A stretch of 64,000 nucleotides of DNA, taken from positions 38,331,473 to 38,395,472 of the forward strand of contig OX419758.1 in NCBI GenBank assembly GCA_948567375.1. The letters are read 5' to 3'. Both the position numbers and the translations under genes were made by a program. The notes beneath the pieces are model-generated. The model made no database searches, was not told where the DNA came from, and worked only from the letters and a program-made list of their open reading frames with translations. This DNA comes from Lunularia cruciata. Taxonomy: Eukaryota; Streptophyta; Marchantiopsida; Lunulariales; Lunulariaceae. Below are positions 53,342 through 64,000 of this stretch, in pieces; the first letter of the stretch is position 1; every line of letters starts with the position of its first letter.

Positions 53342-56017
53342 TGTAACAATATAGAGTTTATAGATGAATTAGTCAAGACTAACAAAGTAGCAAATAGGTC
53401 AAATTAGCCAAGAATTATAAAAATATTCTAGAAGTATCTAAGGAACTACTTGGTATCTTCCAAGTATCAGGTAATGTTTATGCTAAATGGTGACTTCCAA
53501 GAGGAAGCTTCCTGGCTAGCTTAGCTTGCATTCTAAGAAGATGAATTTTAGAGAGCTTCTTCAAAAGCTATTCAAGAGCCTTGTATATTCTTTATAAATA
53601 TCAAAGCCCAAGCTCATGCTCAACATTTAGATTTTCTTTCATTCAAGAGTTCCAATGTGATATTCCATTTTCATATTTGTCTCCTTGGTCTCTTACATTG
53701 GTATCATAGCAAGAATGGGATGGATGGAATGAAGAACCAAATCTATTTCCTCCAAACCATTGGGATTTTGGGTCTATGTTCTACCCAAACATCATTTTAT
53801 GCAGTTCATCATCTCATGCTTTGGGCAAAATTTTCTAAATGTGATCATCTTGTTAGATGAACCCTTGATAGTTTACAGAGAATGGTGGATGTGATGCATC
53901 TACATGTTATTTTAGATAATTGTAGAAATTTTTATTGAGTAGTAGCCATGGTGACAATGCCCAAAATTATAATTGCTATGCAGTAACAAATCAAGCACCT
54001 TACTTGATTTTTGGAAGAAAGAGACCATATACAAGAACATATAGTGAGAGCACCATTTCAAGAAGGAGAGAAGCCAATCTGATTTCCAAAACCCAAAGTA
54101 TTTGAACATAAGAATCTCCAAGGCACAATGGAGAATTTAATGTTTTATTGTGAACATTATTTTGAAACTAAAAATCTTCAAGATGAATAAAGACAAATTC
54201 TCTTGACTTCAAGCAAATTGGATGGAGTGGCAAAACTATGGTGGCGATTCTGAGTGGAGAAAATTGAACGGTAGTTTGTTATGCCAATCTTGACATGGGA
54301 AGAATTCAAGAGCAAAATAATTTGGAGATTTCAAGCTATAAACATTGCACAAGCCACATATGATAGATGTGTAGAATTGAAGCATATTAGTTCTATGAGA
54401 AAATACATCATTCAATTCAAGAACACCATAATAAAAATTTTAGATATATTAGAAAGTGAAGATCTAGATCAATTTTTGAGAGACTTGAAGTCACACACCA
54501 AATTGAAAGTGACCATATGGGAGCTAAACACTTGGAGTAAGCAATGCAATGTGCTAAGCGCTTTGATTCCTTGGTTGCAACAACTTATTCTTGACCTTGA
54601 CCTTCACAAAACATACAATTACACTACACACAAATGGAAGAGCCAACACATATGGAGGAGTTAGCACGGATGGAATTGATGTCATCCAATGAAGACCACT
54701 TGCATTACAAATAGAGAAAGATTGTGAAAAAATAATGGTTGTTTTTATGATCAACAAATATCACATATATCACATTGCTGAATGTACACTCAAGAATGGA
54801 TGAACCCAACAAATAGCCTAAATGGAGTTTGTGGAGTGTGATGATCAAGGAAACAAAAAATCCCAATAAGAGAGTTTGAGCCACCTACTAGGAACTTGAT
54901 TAGTTCAAATGGGATTGAAGTTTTGACCCATGCAAGTTTACTTCACTTGCAAGGTATGATATTTGATTGTGTTTTAAGATTTTGGCTGATTTTGGAAGTT
55001 TAGAGAATTTTATGTCTATACAATTAATAAAAAAATTAGGTATCCCTATCAAGCCAATAATTAGAAGTAGATTAATGATGGAAGATGGAAGATAGGTTTT
55101 TGCATACCATACCTCACATCTCGTTACATTCAAGATTGGGAGGAGTATTTGGAGTGTGAGGTTTGTAGTGGTACCTCTACACTATTATATCATTCTAGGT
55201 TTACCTTGGATTGAATGTTATAGTTTTATTTTAATTATACCCAATGAAAAATTCAAGTACAATACAAAGGTAAGAATTATCAATTAGGTTATCTGGCGCC
55301 TTTAAGTAAGACACCTAAGAACAATCAATCCAAAGATGGGAAGTTTGTCAATAAAGCAACCATAGAGCAAGCTTTGGAGGAAGATATTCCTATTTTGGTG
55401 GTGTAAATCAAGCCAATTGTGCATAAAGAATGAGGGCTAGAAGCCTCATCAAGTAATGGTTGATCAAATAATTAGGAGTTTGCAAATGTATTTTCAGATG
55501 ATCTACCAAAGGAGTTATCATTTGATCGTGGTATGCCCTTCAAGATTGAGTTATTGCCAAAAAGTACTCCAATGAGTAAACCAATCTATCGACTCTCACC
55601 AAAGAAGTTGGAAGAGCTTCAAACAACAATGATGGAGTTATTGGAGAAGGATTTCATATGATACAATACATTTCCTTGGGGAGCACCGATATTACTTGTT
55701 CCAAAGAAGCATGGAGAACTTTGCTTTTATATCAATTACTGTGATCTCAATAAACAAACAATGAAGAATGCATATCCCTTGCCTTGACTTGATGACTTGC
55801 TAGATCAATTGAGTAGAGCATGATACTTCTATAATTTCATCTTTAAAATGGCTATTGGCATATTCTCATTGATAGAGAAGATGTGCAAAAAACTACCTTT
55901 TGCACAAAGTATGGGCATTTTGGATGAAGAGTTTTATCTTTTGGGCTCACTAATGCTCTGACAGTCTTCATGGATTAGATGCATTGGGTGTTGGACAAGC
56001 TATCAAATTGATATGTA

Positions 56018-58346
56018 ATGGTGTTCTTGGATGATATTTTAATCTATAGTAAGATAGAGGCAAAACACATGAATCATATACAAGAAGTCTTAAGACGACT
56101 ACGTCAATGGAAGTTTTATTGCAAGAAGTCAAAGTGTGTTTTTTGGCAAAAGGAAATCACCTTCTTGGGTCATAAGGTCTCATTGGAGAGAATCAAGATG
56201 GAAGGGGAGAAAATCAAGGTCATTATTGATTGGTCTACTGTGAAGGATACCACAAAAGTGTGTGCATTTAATGGTTTGGCAAGTTTTTACCAACGGTTCA
56301 TCCACTACTATGCTCATTTGTTTGCACCATTGACCAATCTCTTGGGGAAGACCTCAAGCTTTCAATGGACCACTAAGCACAAAGAAGCATTCCAAAAGCT
56401 AAAACATATGGTTTCTTCAAGACACTTTCTTCAACCATATGATCCTCAACTACCTTGTTTGGTTGATTTTGATGCTTCTAACTTTGCCATTGGAGTTGTG
56501 TTGTAGTAGGAATTTCTAGATGTGTACATCCCATTGTCTTTGTGTCTCATTGACTAAACACCATAGAAAAGAATTACTCTCACTTGAGATTGAGAACAAT
56601 TGGAAATGATATATCCTACTAAGGTATGAAGACATCATCTCTTGAGGAAGCAAGTGATCATGCAAACCGATCATAAATCCTTATTGCAAACATTATAATT
56701 GGGGCACATGAAGAATCAACATCATCAATGAGAGGAACAACTATAGTTGTTTGACATCAAAATTGAGTATAAACCCAATACGTTCCATGTCATACTTGAT
56801 GCCCTATCATGACGATATGACTTGAAGACTCTTCCTCTTATCATGATGATAATTACAACAATATCAATTGATGCAAAAGTCTAAATTGAATTTAGGATTG
56901 CCTTACAACAAGACCCCTTCTTTTAGATGGTACAATGTTGTCTTGCAGCACATGATAAGGCATACAACACCTTCTCCTTCAAGGAAAGCCTTCTATCCTA
57001 TGAGAACCAGATCTATGTTCTAGAAAAGTGTGATCTATGGCTTGTGTGCCTTCAAGAAGTCCATGACTTACCAATAGTTGGTCACATGGGTGTAGACAAG
57101 ACCTTGGGCACCCTACAATGCCAATGGTGGTGGCCCAACATGGCACAAGAGGTTTGAGAGTTTTTATGATCTTGTGAGAGTTGTGAACACAACAAGGCTA
57201 GTAACCAAGAAGCAAGTGGGACTCCTTCAACCACTTCCCATCCCATCTACTTGGTGGGAACCCATGAGCTTAGATCACACATCACGTCCTTGCCCAAGAC
57301 AAAACAAAATCACACAACAATCTTGGTGTTTGTTGATAAGCTTAGTAAGAAAATCCATTTAGGACCAACCTTTGATACAATGGATGCTCTAACATTAGCA
57401 CATATCTAATTAGATAATTTATTCAAGCATCATGGGATGCCTCATGTACCCATCTCCAATTGCTTTCCTTGATTCATCAATCATTTTTGGCAAGCACTCT
57501 TCTAACTACTCAGCACCAAGCTTGCTTTGTCCATGCATATCATCCTCAAACAGATAAACAAATCAAACATAAAAATTTCACTTTGGATGATATGCTTCAT
57601 GCTTTTTTCAACATTCACCATACCAACTCGAATGAATGTCTTGCAATTGTTGAGTTTGTTGCAATAACTCCAAGCAGGCAAATGTTGGATTCTCTACCTT
57701 CTTCCTAATTTCTGCCAAGACACACTTATTCAAGATTATCTTCTTGCTCCTCCTCCATCTCATATCCCTCATACTTCCATCTTCTTGACCACAATATTCC
57801 AATCCCTACAACAAGCCAATTCTCATCTTCATGTTACTCAAATTTGTCAAAAACAATATGCGGACCAATATCATTATGATCTCACCTTTCAACTTGGTGG
57901 TAAGGTCATGCTTTCTTCTAGTAACTTACCCTTCCCACTTGATACTAAAGTTTGTAAACTTGCTCCCAAATGGATAGATCTATTTGATGTCACCCAAATC
58001 ATTTCTCTTGTTGCTTGTCTACTTGCCTTGCCTTGTCGTATGCAAATCCATCCTATCTTTAAATTTTCCAAGTTGAAACCCTTTGTTTCTAATCCATCTT
58101 CCTTTTTCCTCTTGTGTCCAACCCCCTTATCCTCTCGTCCCTATCAACAACCATGAGGAGTATGAAGTTGATCATATCCTTGGACGTTACCACATTCAAC
58201 TTGACCGCCAACAATATGTTGAGAACAAAGTCCTTTGGAAAGAGTATCCCCTTCATGATGCCACTTGGAAGTCTCTTTCTCATCTCCATAATGCACAAAC
58301 AACAATCCAGGCTTTTGAAGTTTCCATGGTGATGAGGACGTCATAA
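56018..58346 (+). other. Reverse transcriptase/RNase H to chromodomain region of Y
   Basis: Best preserved is 56018-56506, with FLDDILIYSK, FYCKKSKCVFWQKEITFLGH and SFYQRFIHYYAHLFAPLTNL, typical of Ty3 reverse transcriptase and the connection to RNase H. Integrase follows with VGHMGVDKTLGTLQ (about 57080), then AYHPQTDKQIKH (about 57535). A chromodomain (ENKVLWKEYPLHDATWKSL, about 58220-58280) ends about 20 bp before the LTR junction. Confidence 0.85.
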
Positions 58347-58362
58347 ACAGGCCGTAGGAGAA

Positions 58363-58950
58363 TGTAATACCAATAGCTAGACAGATTATCTAGAGGTGAA
58401 AATTGGCTTGGTAACATCTAGAAGGATTTTGTGTATGATGGGCTTACTAGATCAGATAGAGGCATCACCAAAAGAGTAATTCTACTAATAGGGCAGAAGT
58501 CAAAAATAGCCTAAAAACTTTAGAGCCAATTTTGGAGGCTTAAATGGATGAATTAAGCCTAAAAAATGGAAATAGTCTTCCCCTTTGAGAAAAAAGGCTT
58601 GCCTTCTTCCCCCATGATTCATTTAATTGAGAGCTTTCCAATGGTACCTCACCCATGTGATTTTGAGCTTCCTACAAGAAGATTCCCTAAAGATTTCCTC
58701 TGATCAAACCTATTTGACCAACTAGATAGGACAAGGACTGATAATGTCATCCATATAGGAAACTAATCTAAGCATGAAGCTTGTTGACATGTCACCAATC
58801 CATGTATCTGATCCAAGGGTAGAGCTTCTTTGGAGAGTGTACTCTTTGCTATATAATCAAGAGCAGGTGCTCCTTTGGGGGCATTGGAGTATTGAGTGTG
58901 AAACTTGTGTTTTCCCTCTTGTAGAGTTCTCTTGTCCTCGTAGTATTATA
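58363..58950 (+). mobile_element. Solo LTR, Ty3 family B, at the edge of the 3' LTR of Y
   Basis: Starts TGTAATACCAATAGCTAG and ends near GTAGTATTATA. It lies between the polypurine-like end of Y (GTAGGAGAA) and the start of the 3' LTR of Y, so it landed at that junction. A target duplication is imperfect (GAGAA against AGGAA). At 588 bp it lacks the internal duplication found in the copies at 28.8, 31.2 and 37.1 kb. Confidence 0.8.
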
Positions 58951-59071
58951 AGGAATATTTAAAAATATGGAGTTTACAAGTGAATTAGTTGAGACTAACA
59001 AAGTAGCAAATAGGCCAAATTAGCCAAGAATTATAAAAATATTCTAGAAGTATTTAGGAAGCTACTTGGTA

Positions 59072-60441
59072 CAAAGTAAAACCTCCCAATAGTGCCACCT
59101 CATATGAACAACATCCCCTTATTAGTGACCAAGAACCTTAGAACAATTAGTCAGAAGCAATAAATATGCCCAATAATTATAGTACATCACAATTGGGCAT
59201 TAATGATATGAGGGTGCCAATAGTGACAATTTTATAGTGTAAATATGGAAGCAACATCATATCTCTATTACAAGAGCACTATTATGGGTTGTGTGAAAGG
59301 GGAATGTGGCATATGTGTATTAAAATTCAAATCCCAACTATTCCCTCCATTGCCTAAGGTTATTCTTTTTGGACTAAGGTAAAATACATCATTTATGCTG
59401 ATTGTTTCAACAACCTATTTTTTTCAATTTTCTGTTGATGAATCAATGGATGATAAGCTTTTTGAAGGTTGGAAAGCAGGTTGCTTTGGAGTTCTGATGA
59501 TAGTGATTATCAACTTTCATTGAGAGAAAGTAGATTAAATCTGTGATGGCCCAATTTGCTTGCTCAATGCGTACCACAAATGGGATCTTTCCAATGTCAT
59601 CATCATCAATATTTCTAGAATTCTGTATTAGGTTGTGCTACTTGAGGACAGACTAGACAATGTTATCATCAACCTCATTGTCACCAATATAGAGCATCAA
59701 GTGCATCCATTTCAATGAGTTCTTCAACAACTTGTTCAAAATTTTGTCATCAAGACCTAATGATGCTGAGAAAGATTCCCTCAATCAAATTTCTCTTAGC
59801 ATTATCACTAATTCATTGATAGCTTGATTAAAGCTAAGAGCAAAATAATCTATATGTTGATTCAATAACATTTGTAACAACATGGAGACAATTTGCTTTG
59901 ACAGAACACCATCAAATAATGTTCTCTTTGATATTGTTTGATGTTGATTTGACCCAACCAAGCACGTTATGCAAGTGCATGTGGTTGTTGATCAGAAATT
60001 GAGAAGCTGGTGCACATTCACTAGTTTACGAGATTTCATACTCAAAAACAAGATGATTTAGTTGGGCATGGAAAAAGTGAACTTTGAAAGAGCAAATGAG
60101 GTGATGCCACTTGTTCATGGATGGCTCTAGGCTGAATGAAAAAAATTGATAACCTCCAACTTTGTCTTCACATCCATACACCTAGGCTTCTTGACAGTAA
60201 CCAACATGCGTGTAGATAATCAAATATAGGAATACAATAGCCCCAACACCAATCATTGTGCAATCAAAAGGAAAAATAGCAAGAATGGGAAAAAGTTGTG
60301 TGAGAGTATGTACCAAAGTTCCAAAACATCAAGACTCAAGAGAAAAAGAGGTTGTGCACTTTCCTCTGGTAATGACAACCTCTCAATAGTGATATCCATT
60401 GCCAATACAAATGTATGTCACTATTGGGAGGTTTTACTTTG
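59072..60441 (-). mobile_element. pogo-like (Tc1/mariner superfamily) DNA transposon, decayed
   Basis: Terminal inverted repeats of 23 bp match perfectly (59072-59094 and 60419-60441), starting CAAAGTAAAACCTCCC, close to the CAGTAAAACCTC ends of plant Emigrant/Lemi pogo elements. TA flanks both ends (59070-59071, 60442-60443), and the intact 5' LTR of Y at the same point reads TTGGTATC, so TA is the target. The minus strand keeps traces of a transposase: MDVKTKLEVINFF with downstream helical sequence (about 60190-60030), like the CENP-B/Psq N-terminal helix-turn-helix, and an acidic DDDDIGKIPFVV segment (about 59575-59615) like pogo C-termini. In-frame stops are frequent. At 1370 bp it is shorter than an autonomous element. 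Confidence 0.85.
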
Positions 60442-60823
60442 TACCTTCAAAATATTGGGTAATGTGTACACCAAGTGGTGACTTCTAGGAGGAAGCTTCT
60501 TAGGAAGCCTCCTAGCTAGCTTAGCTTGCACACCAAGTAGGTGACTTCTAGAAAGAAGCTTTCTTGGGAAGTTTCCCGACTAGCTTAACTTGTACGCCAA
60601 GTAGGTGGTAACTAAAAGGAAGCTTCTTGAGAAGCTTCTTGAGTAGCTTAGCTTGCACTCTAAGAAGTCTTCTTTTAAGAAGCTTCTTGAGAAGCTTCTC
60701 AAGAGCCTTCTATATTCCCTTTAAGTACCAAACCCTAAGCTCATACTAGGCATTTGGAGTTTCCTGATTCAAGAGTCCCAATGTGATCTTTTGTTCTCCT
60801 ATTTCTCTTGTCGGTCTTTTACA

Positions 60824-60940
60824 TAATCAAAGGCAGATTTCTATTTCACAAGAATAAAATCTTCATTCTAGTTATGGGAGATCTATGATTGGTGCAATTT
60901 AAAGAGATGTATTGTGCATATTTATATCACTATAAACATA
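60824..60940 (+). mobile_element. Ty3 fossil X, continuation after Y
   Basis: Directly after the right-hand copy of the target site the sequence reads like the start of Ty3 integrase (GRFLFHKNKIFI, compare GFLFKGNKLCIP in plant elements) and aligns with Y from about 56980. X breaks off at exactly the equivalent point at 53341, which shows Y is inserted in X. The rest of X downstream is lost or unrecognisable. Confidence 0.7.
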
Positions 60941-61087
60941 ATACACTATAGAAGCACACCTCATATAGAGATCATATATAAATTCTAAAGTATCAAAATC
61001 ATAAATTTAATTACACATAACTCAATGATCTATCAACAACATACTTTGATTGCAATCAAGCCACACCTACTCTAGCTAAAAATTTCC
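60941..61087. other. AT-rich spacer
   Basis: Nothing recognisable between the end of X and the decayed upstream-region copy. Confidence 0.3.
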
Positions 61088-62156
61088 TAAGGTCAAATAG
61101 GCCAATAATAACAAATATTGATCAAAACTAATCAATCAATCCACCAACACCTCTCCAACAAAATCAACACAAAACAAACCATAGCTCTCTATTCCCACTC
61201 ATCCAAATGTATATCCATCCATTCTTAAATTCAATGAAAAATGAGGAAGAAAGTCCTCAACCTGATTGATCAATGCACTAATTTTTTCTTCACTTGTCAA
61301 GATTCATAACAAAAGTTTCCTAAACTCAAACCAAATAGGATTGAAATTTGGATGCAACAATATTGAGCAAACAAAGTGGAGAAACATAAAACTAATCAAA
61401 GACATGATCCATCAACCAATCATTGAACAGTTTTGCCTACCTACCTTGACTCTCTATTGCAATGCTCCTCTTCATTGGCTATAGTTGATCAAACTTGTTG
61501 TTTTACCTTTAAAGCCTCCCTTGGTATGTTGGACTATCCTATGTTGATGGCATATCTTACTGGTTTCAATAAAAGTTTTGGATTGCTAATTGGGACATGA
61601 TTGTCAGCTGGTTTGAGATTGAGAGAAGAGCATTCTTTGTGCCACCATTGTTGAAGCCTTAAGGGTCTCCTTGTTTTGTAGCTAGTAGTTGAGTCCATCA
61701 TTATACATTTTTGATGAGTAAACTTCACCATGAAGTTTACAATGTCAAGTCCAGATTCTAAAGAGCTATACCAGTGTTAATACTATTTTGGGAAATCCAT
61801 GAAATAAAGAAGGGAATCAATGTCAAGTTCAGATTCTGAAGAGCTATTATAGTGTTTCTACTATTCTCAAATGCAGAATGGAATTATTTGTGAATGTTAA
61901 CTTGAGAATGTCCAACACTGATCACATTTATTGCCAAGGAACCTTTACTATACACATGGATGACTAAATTCTTGTGGGAAGACACCATTTGTTTAAATTC
62001 TGTGCTGGATTCTATGTGATCTTTATCATAGTACATAAATTTTTGATATGTCTCTCAACTTACAAGTCAAAATCCACACTACAAAATTTCAAGTTTTCCT
62101 TACCACTTACTTAGATTGCATGCATCCTCAACATTTAATCCTGATGCCTCACTTTG
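61088..62156 (-). repeat. Decayed copy of the upstream region of the 18-20.7 kb gene
   Basis: About 1.07 kb aligns along its whole length, in the same orientation, with 20757-21812. Differences are dominated by C to T and G to A, and nearly every CpG of the 20.8-21.8 kb copy is TG or CA here (for example CACTCGTCAAG against CACTTGTCAAG, CGATAAGAG against CAATAAAAG). No coding exon of the gene is included. The tandem duplication around 61740-61850 has a longer unit than its counterpart at 21427-21517, so the two copies descend from a common ancestor and did not arise by a recent copy event. Confidence 0.9.
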
Positions 62157-62752
62157 ACCTCACCTTGATCATGAAGCCATGAAACAATAGTAGGTCAATT
62201 CACCTAAGGAGTGAGGTTGTCAAGAAGTTTTCATGGGAGATATTGCATGTCTGAACCGATTGAACATGATGGCTAAAGAAATGGAAGATACTCAACATCA
62301 CAAACAACCTTCTTGCTCATCCACAATCCAACAATTCTGATATGAAAATTTGAAACTGGCCATAGTAGGAGTGGGACCTTGTTGGTGGCTATAGCAAGCA
62401 CTCAATCGGTTTGACAATGGAGTGAAAATCAAACTCACAAGGACTTGACTTTATTGCAATTGATTACAAGTGGGTTTGCTTTATTTCCCTTTAACACCAA
62501 CATATGCATCATTGAAATTCATGTAGAATTCAAGTGACAATGGGCTTTGAATTTAGAGTAGAATTTGAGAGGAGCAACCACTTGAGTCATTGTTAGATAC
62601 CAAAGATTAGCGACCGGGTAGACCACAAGGTGAGTAGCTTTTGGGGAGAAAATTTGGAGGAACCGTGGCTGATGCTTTGCAAAGCACCAAGAATATCAGC
62701 AAATTGCAGAGATATCAAGAGAAATTTACAAGAATTAAAATTTATTAGAGTA

Positions 62753-62796
62753 GAGTTGAGTCTGTGGTAGAGCTAGCTCTACCACAGACTCAACTC
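62753..62796. repeat. Perfect 44-bp palindrome with no spacer
   Basis: 62753-62774 (GAGTTGAGTCTGTGGTAG and so on) is the exact reverse complement of 62775-62796, with AGCT at the centre. No flanking target duplication was found. Confidence 0.9.
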
Positions 62797-62801
62797 GACA
62801 A

Positions 62802-62839
62802 CACATGCAATACCATTTCACACATGCAATACCATTTCA
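62802..62839. repeat. 19-bp exact tandem duplication
   Basis: CACATGCAATACCATTTCA occurs at 62802-62820 and again at 62821-62839, just right of the palindrome. Confidence 0.9.
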
Positions 62840-63224
62840 CAAGAGCACAATAAAAGGTCTTCTTGTAAGCTGAGTAGGTTTGGCTACAATGCATGTAAGG
62901 ATAGAGCATGACACATTTGGTTCAATATCCAGGAGGTCTCAATGCATTTGAGAATTAGAGACTTTTTGCATATGGTGTTCTTGGATTAAATTATTCTTCT
63001 ATTGGAGATTCTTGTACCAAAGTGTGCTGCACTTTTAGTATGCTCAAACAGTTGGAACAACCAAGGGATAGGGATATAACCAAGCAGGTGATCTTCAAGA
63101 GCCACAGCTAGGCTCTCTCACCACCCTTGCATGCTCTCTCTTCTTTGTTTCTTTTGTCCTTTTTGTTTATCTTTTGTATGTTTTGACATCAACTCTTCAT
63201 CTTTTTTTTTTTGGGATGACATTT

Positions 63225-63867
63225 TGTAATCTTCTGAGGATAGGAGACCTGAAGAGAAATGAAAAAGAAGAAACACACAATTTCATATTCAACCTTCGAT
63301 GCCCCAAAGGAGCACCTTGACTGTATTATATAGCAAAAGAGACACCACCAAAGGAAACTCCACCCTTGGATCAGATACATGGATTGGTGACTTGTAAGTG
63401 AGCTCGGCCCTTAGATTGGTTGTATGCATGGGTGACATGGTGGTTCTGATCCTATCTGGTTGGTCAAATCATCTTTGATTGGAGGGAATATTTAGGGAAT
63501 ATTCCTATAGGAATCTCCAAATTGCGTGTGTGAGGTACCGTTGGAAAGCTCTTGACAAGACAAACCTGGGAGAGGGAAAGCAAGCATTTTCCTTTGTTGG
63601 GGGGGGGGAGGTATACACATTTTCAAGGCCTCATTCATCTATTTAGGCCTCCAAAATTGGCTCTAAAGTTTCTGGGCTATTTTTGGCTCCTACCCTAGCT
63701 TTTGGTATTACAAATTCAAGTTATTTTTGGCTCTTTCTCTATTAGTAGAAGTACTCTTTTTGTGACACCTCTATCTGATCTACCAAGCCCATCATATATA
63801 ACATCCTTCCAGATGTTACCAAGCCAATTTTCAACTCTATATAATATGTCTAGCTATTGGTATTACA
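63225..63867 (-). mobile_element. Solo LTR, Ty3 family B
   Basis: Minus orientation, TGTAATACCAATAGCTAG to GAAGATTACA, flanked by CATTT on both sides (63220-63224, 63868-63872). Inside, at about 63689-63712, the LTR start word (TGTAATACCAAAAGCTAG) occurs a second time, a rearrangement different from the longer internal duplication of the other copies. Confidence 0.92.
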
Positions 63868-64000
63868 CATTTCCTTTGTCCTCTATAGCTTGTACACCCT
63901 TGTAATAGCATGTCTTCTCATGCCCTCCTTGCACTCCTTGGCACTTATAAGTTGGTCTATCTCTCACTCAAGATGAACCATATTGGCTATTAAGGTGGCG
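63868..64000. other. Window end, nothing recognised
   Basis: Only 130 bases follow the solo LTR; no feature is visible. Confidence 0.3.

Larger units (their letters stand above)
53342..60823 (+). mobile_element. Ty3/gypsy chromovirus fossil Y (family A), nested in X
   Basis: The 5' LTR is 53342-53697 and the 3' LTR runs from about 58951 to 60823 once its own insertions are discounted. A primer site for initiator Met tRNA follows at 53698 (TTGGTATCATAGCAAG). Internal order: gag (about 54.1-54.7 kb), protease (54.9-55.4), reverse transcriptase with VFLDDILIYS (about 56.02 kb) and RNase H (to about 56.9), integrase (57.0-57.9), chromodomain (about 58.15-58.34). The likely target duplication is TAATA at 53337-53341 against TAATC at 60824-60828. 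A family-B solo LTR sits at the junction with the 3' LTR and a DNA transposon lies inside the 3' LTR. The element is broken in many places. Confidence 0.85.
62157..63219. other. No gene seen
   Basis: No recognisable coding sequence on either strand. It contains the palindrome at 62753-62796 and the small tandem duplication next to it. Confidence 0.35.

Noticed and set aside
49925-53697. A complete element from the LTR at 49925 to the LTR at 53342-53697
   Set aside because: The internal region stops before integrase and resumes after 60823, and the LTR at 53342 is followed by its own primer site, so it belongs to Y.
58363-58950. Family-B LTR taken as the 3' LTR of element Y
   Set aside because: It sits where a 3' LTR should start, but Y's 5' LTR (53342-53697) is family A and a family-A LTR resumes at about 58951, so the family-B copy is an insertion at the junction.

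Overview
The window looks like nuclear DNA of a land plant. The evidence is a complete eukaryotic methionine aminopeptidase 2 gene split by eleven mostly short introns, chromodomain-type Ty3/gypsy elements with an initiator-Met tRNA primer site, and long repeat tracts in which CpG and CHG sites have largely decayed to TG/CA. Short introns and compact genes lean toward a bryophyte or lycophyte, but that is inference; the species cannot be read from the sequence.

Layout: 1-3.7 kb is the 3' part of a Ty3/gypsy fossil with extra coiled-coil ORFs after integrase. 5.7-7.1 kb is a 5'-truncated LINE tail (minus). About 7.1-27.4 kb is a gene island that keeps its CpG: an unrecognised split ORF (7.7-8.4 kb), a carboxylesterase pseudogene (8.5-9.4 kb), a minisatellite resembling the LINE 3' tail (10.3-10.8 kb), three long perfect hairpins (14.6-15.9 kb), an uncharacterised six-exon gene (18.2-20.7 kb) and an intact 12-exon MAP2 gene (22.8-26.7 kb). 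All gene models here are on the minus strand.

From 27.4 kb onward the DNA is nested transposons. A LINE (about 30.6-40.45 kb) is interrupted by a Ty3 element with LTR family B (31240-37806, 5-bp target duplication GTCAA), which itself holds a solo LTR of family A (32294-32704, CCACC). 40.5-47 kb is AT-rich decayed sequence with no clear gene. 47-47.45 kb is a small gene-like island. 48-61 kb is a stack of family-A Ty3 fossils: element X (from 49925) is split by element Y (53342-60823), and Y carries a family-B solo LTR and a pogo-like DNA transposon with 23-bp perfect inverted repeats and TA duplications. 61.1-62.15 kb is a strongly C-to-T decayed copy of the upstream region of the 18-20.7 kb gene. 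A last family-B solo LTR lies at 63225-63867.

The best candidates for a second look are the decayed copy of a gene's upstream region, the perfect heat-shock-element arrays inside the family-A LTRs, the tandem array that resembles the LINE tail, and the pogo-like element. I saw no CRISPR array, rRNA or convincing tRNA gene. Element ends are by eye; those with target duplications are firm to the base, others to tens of bases.
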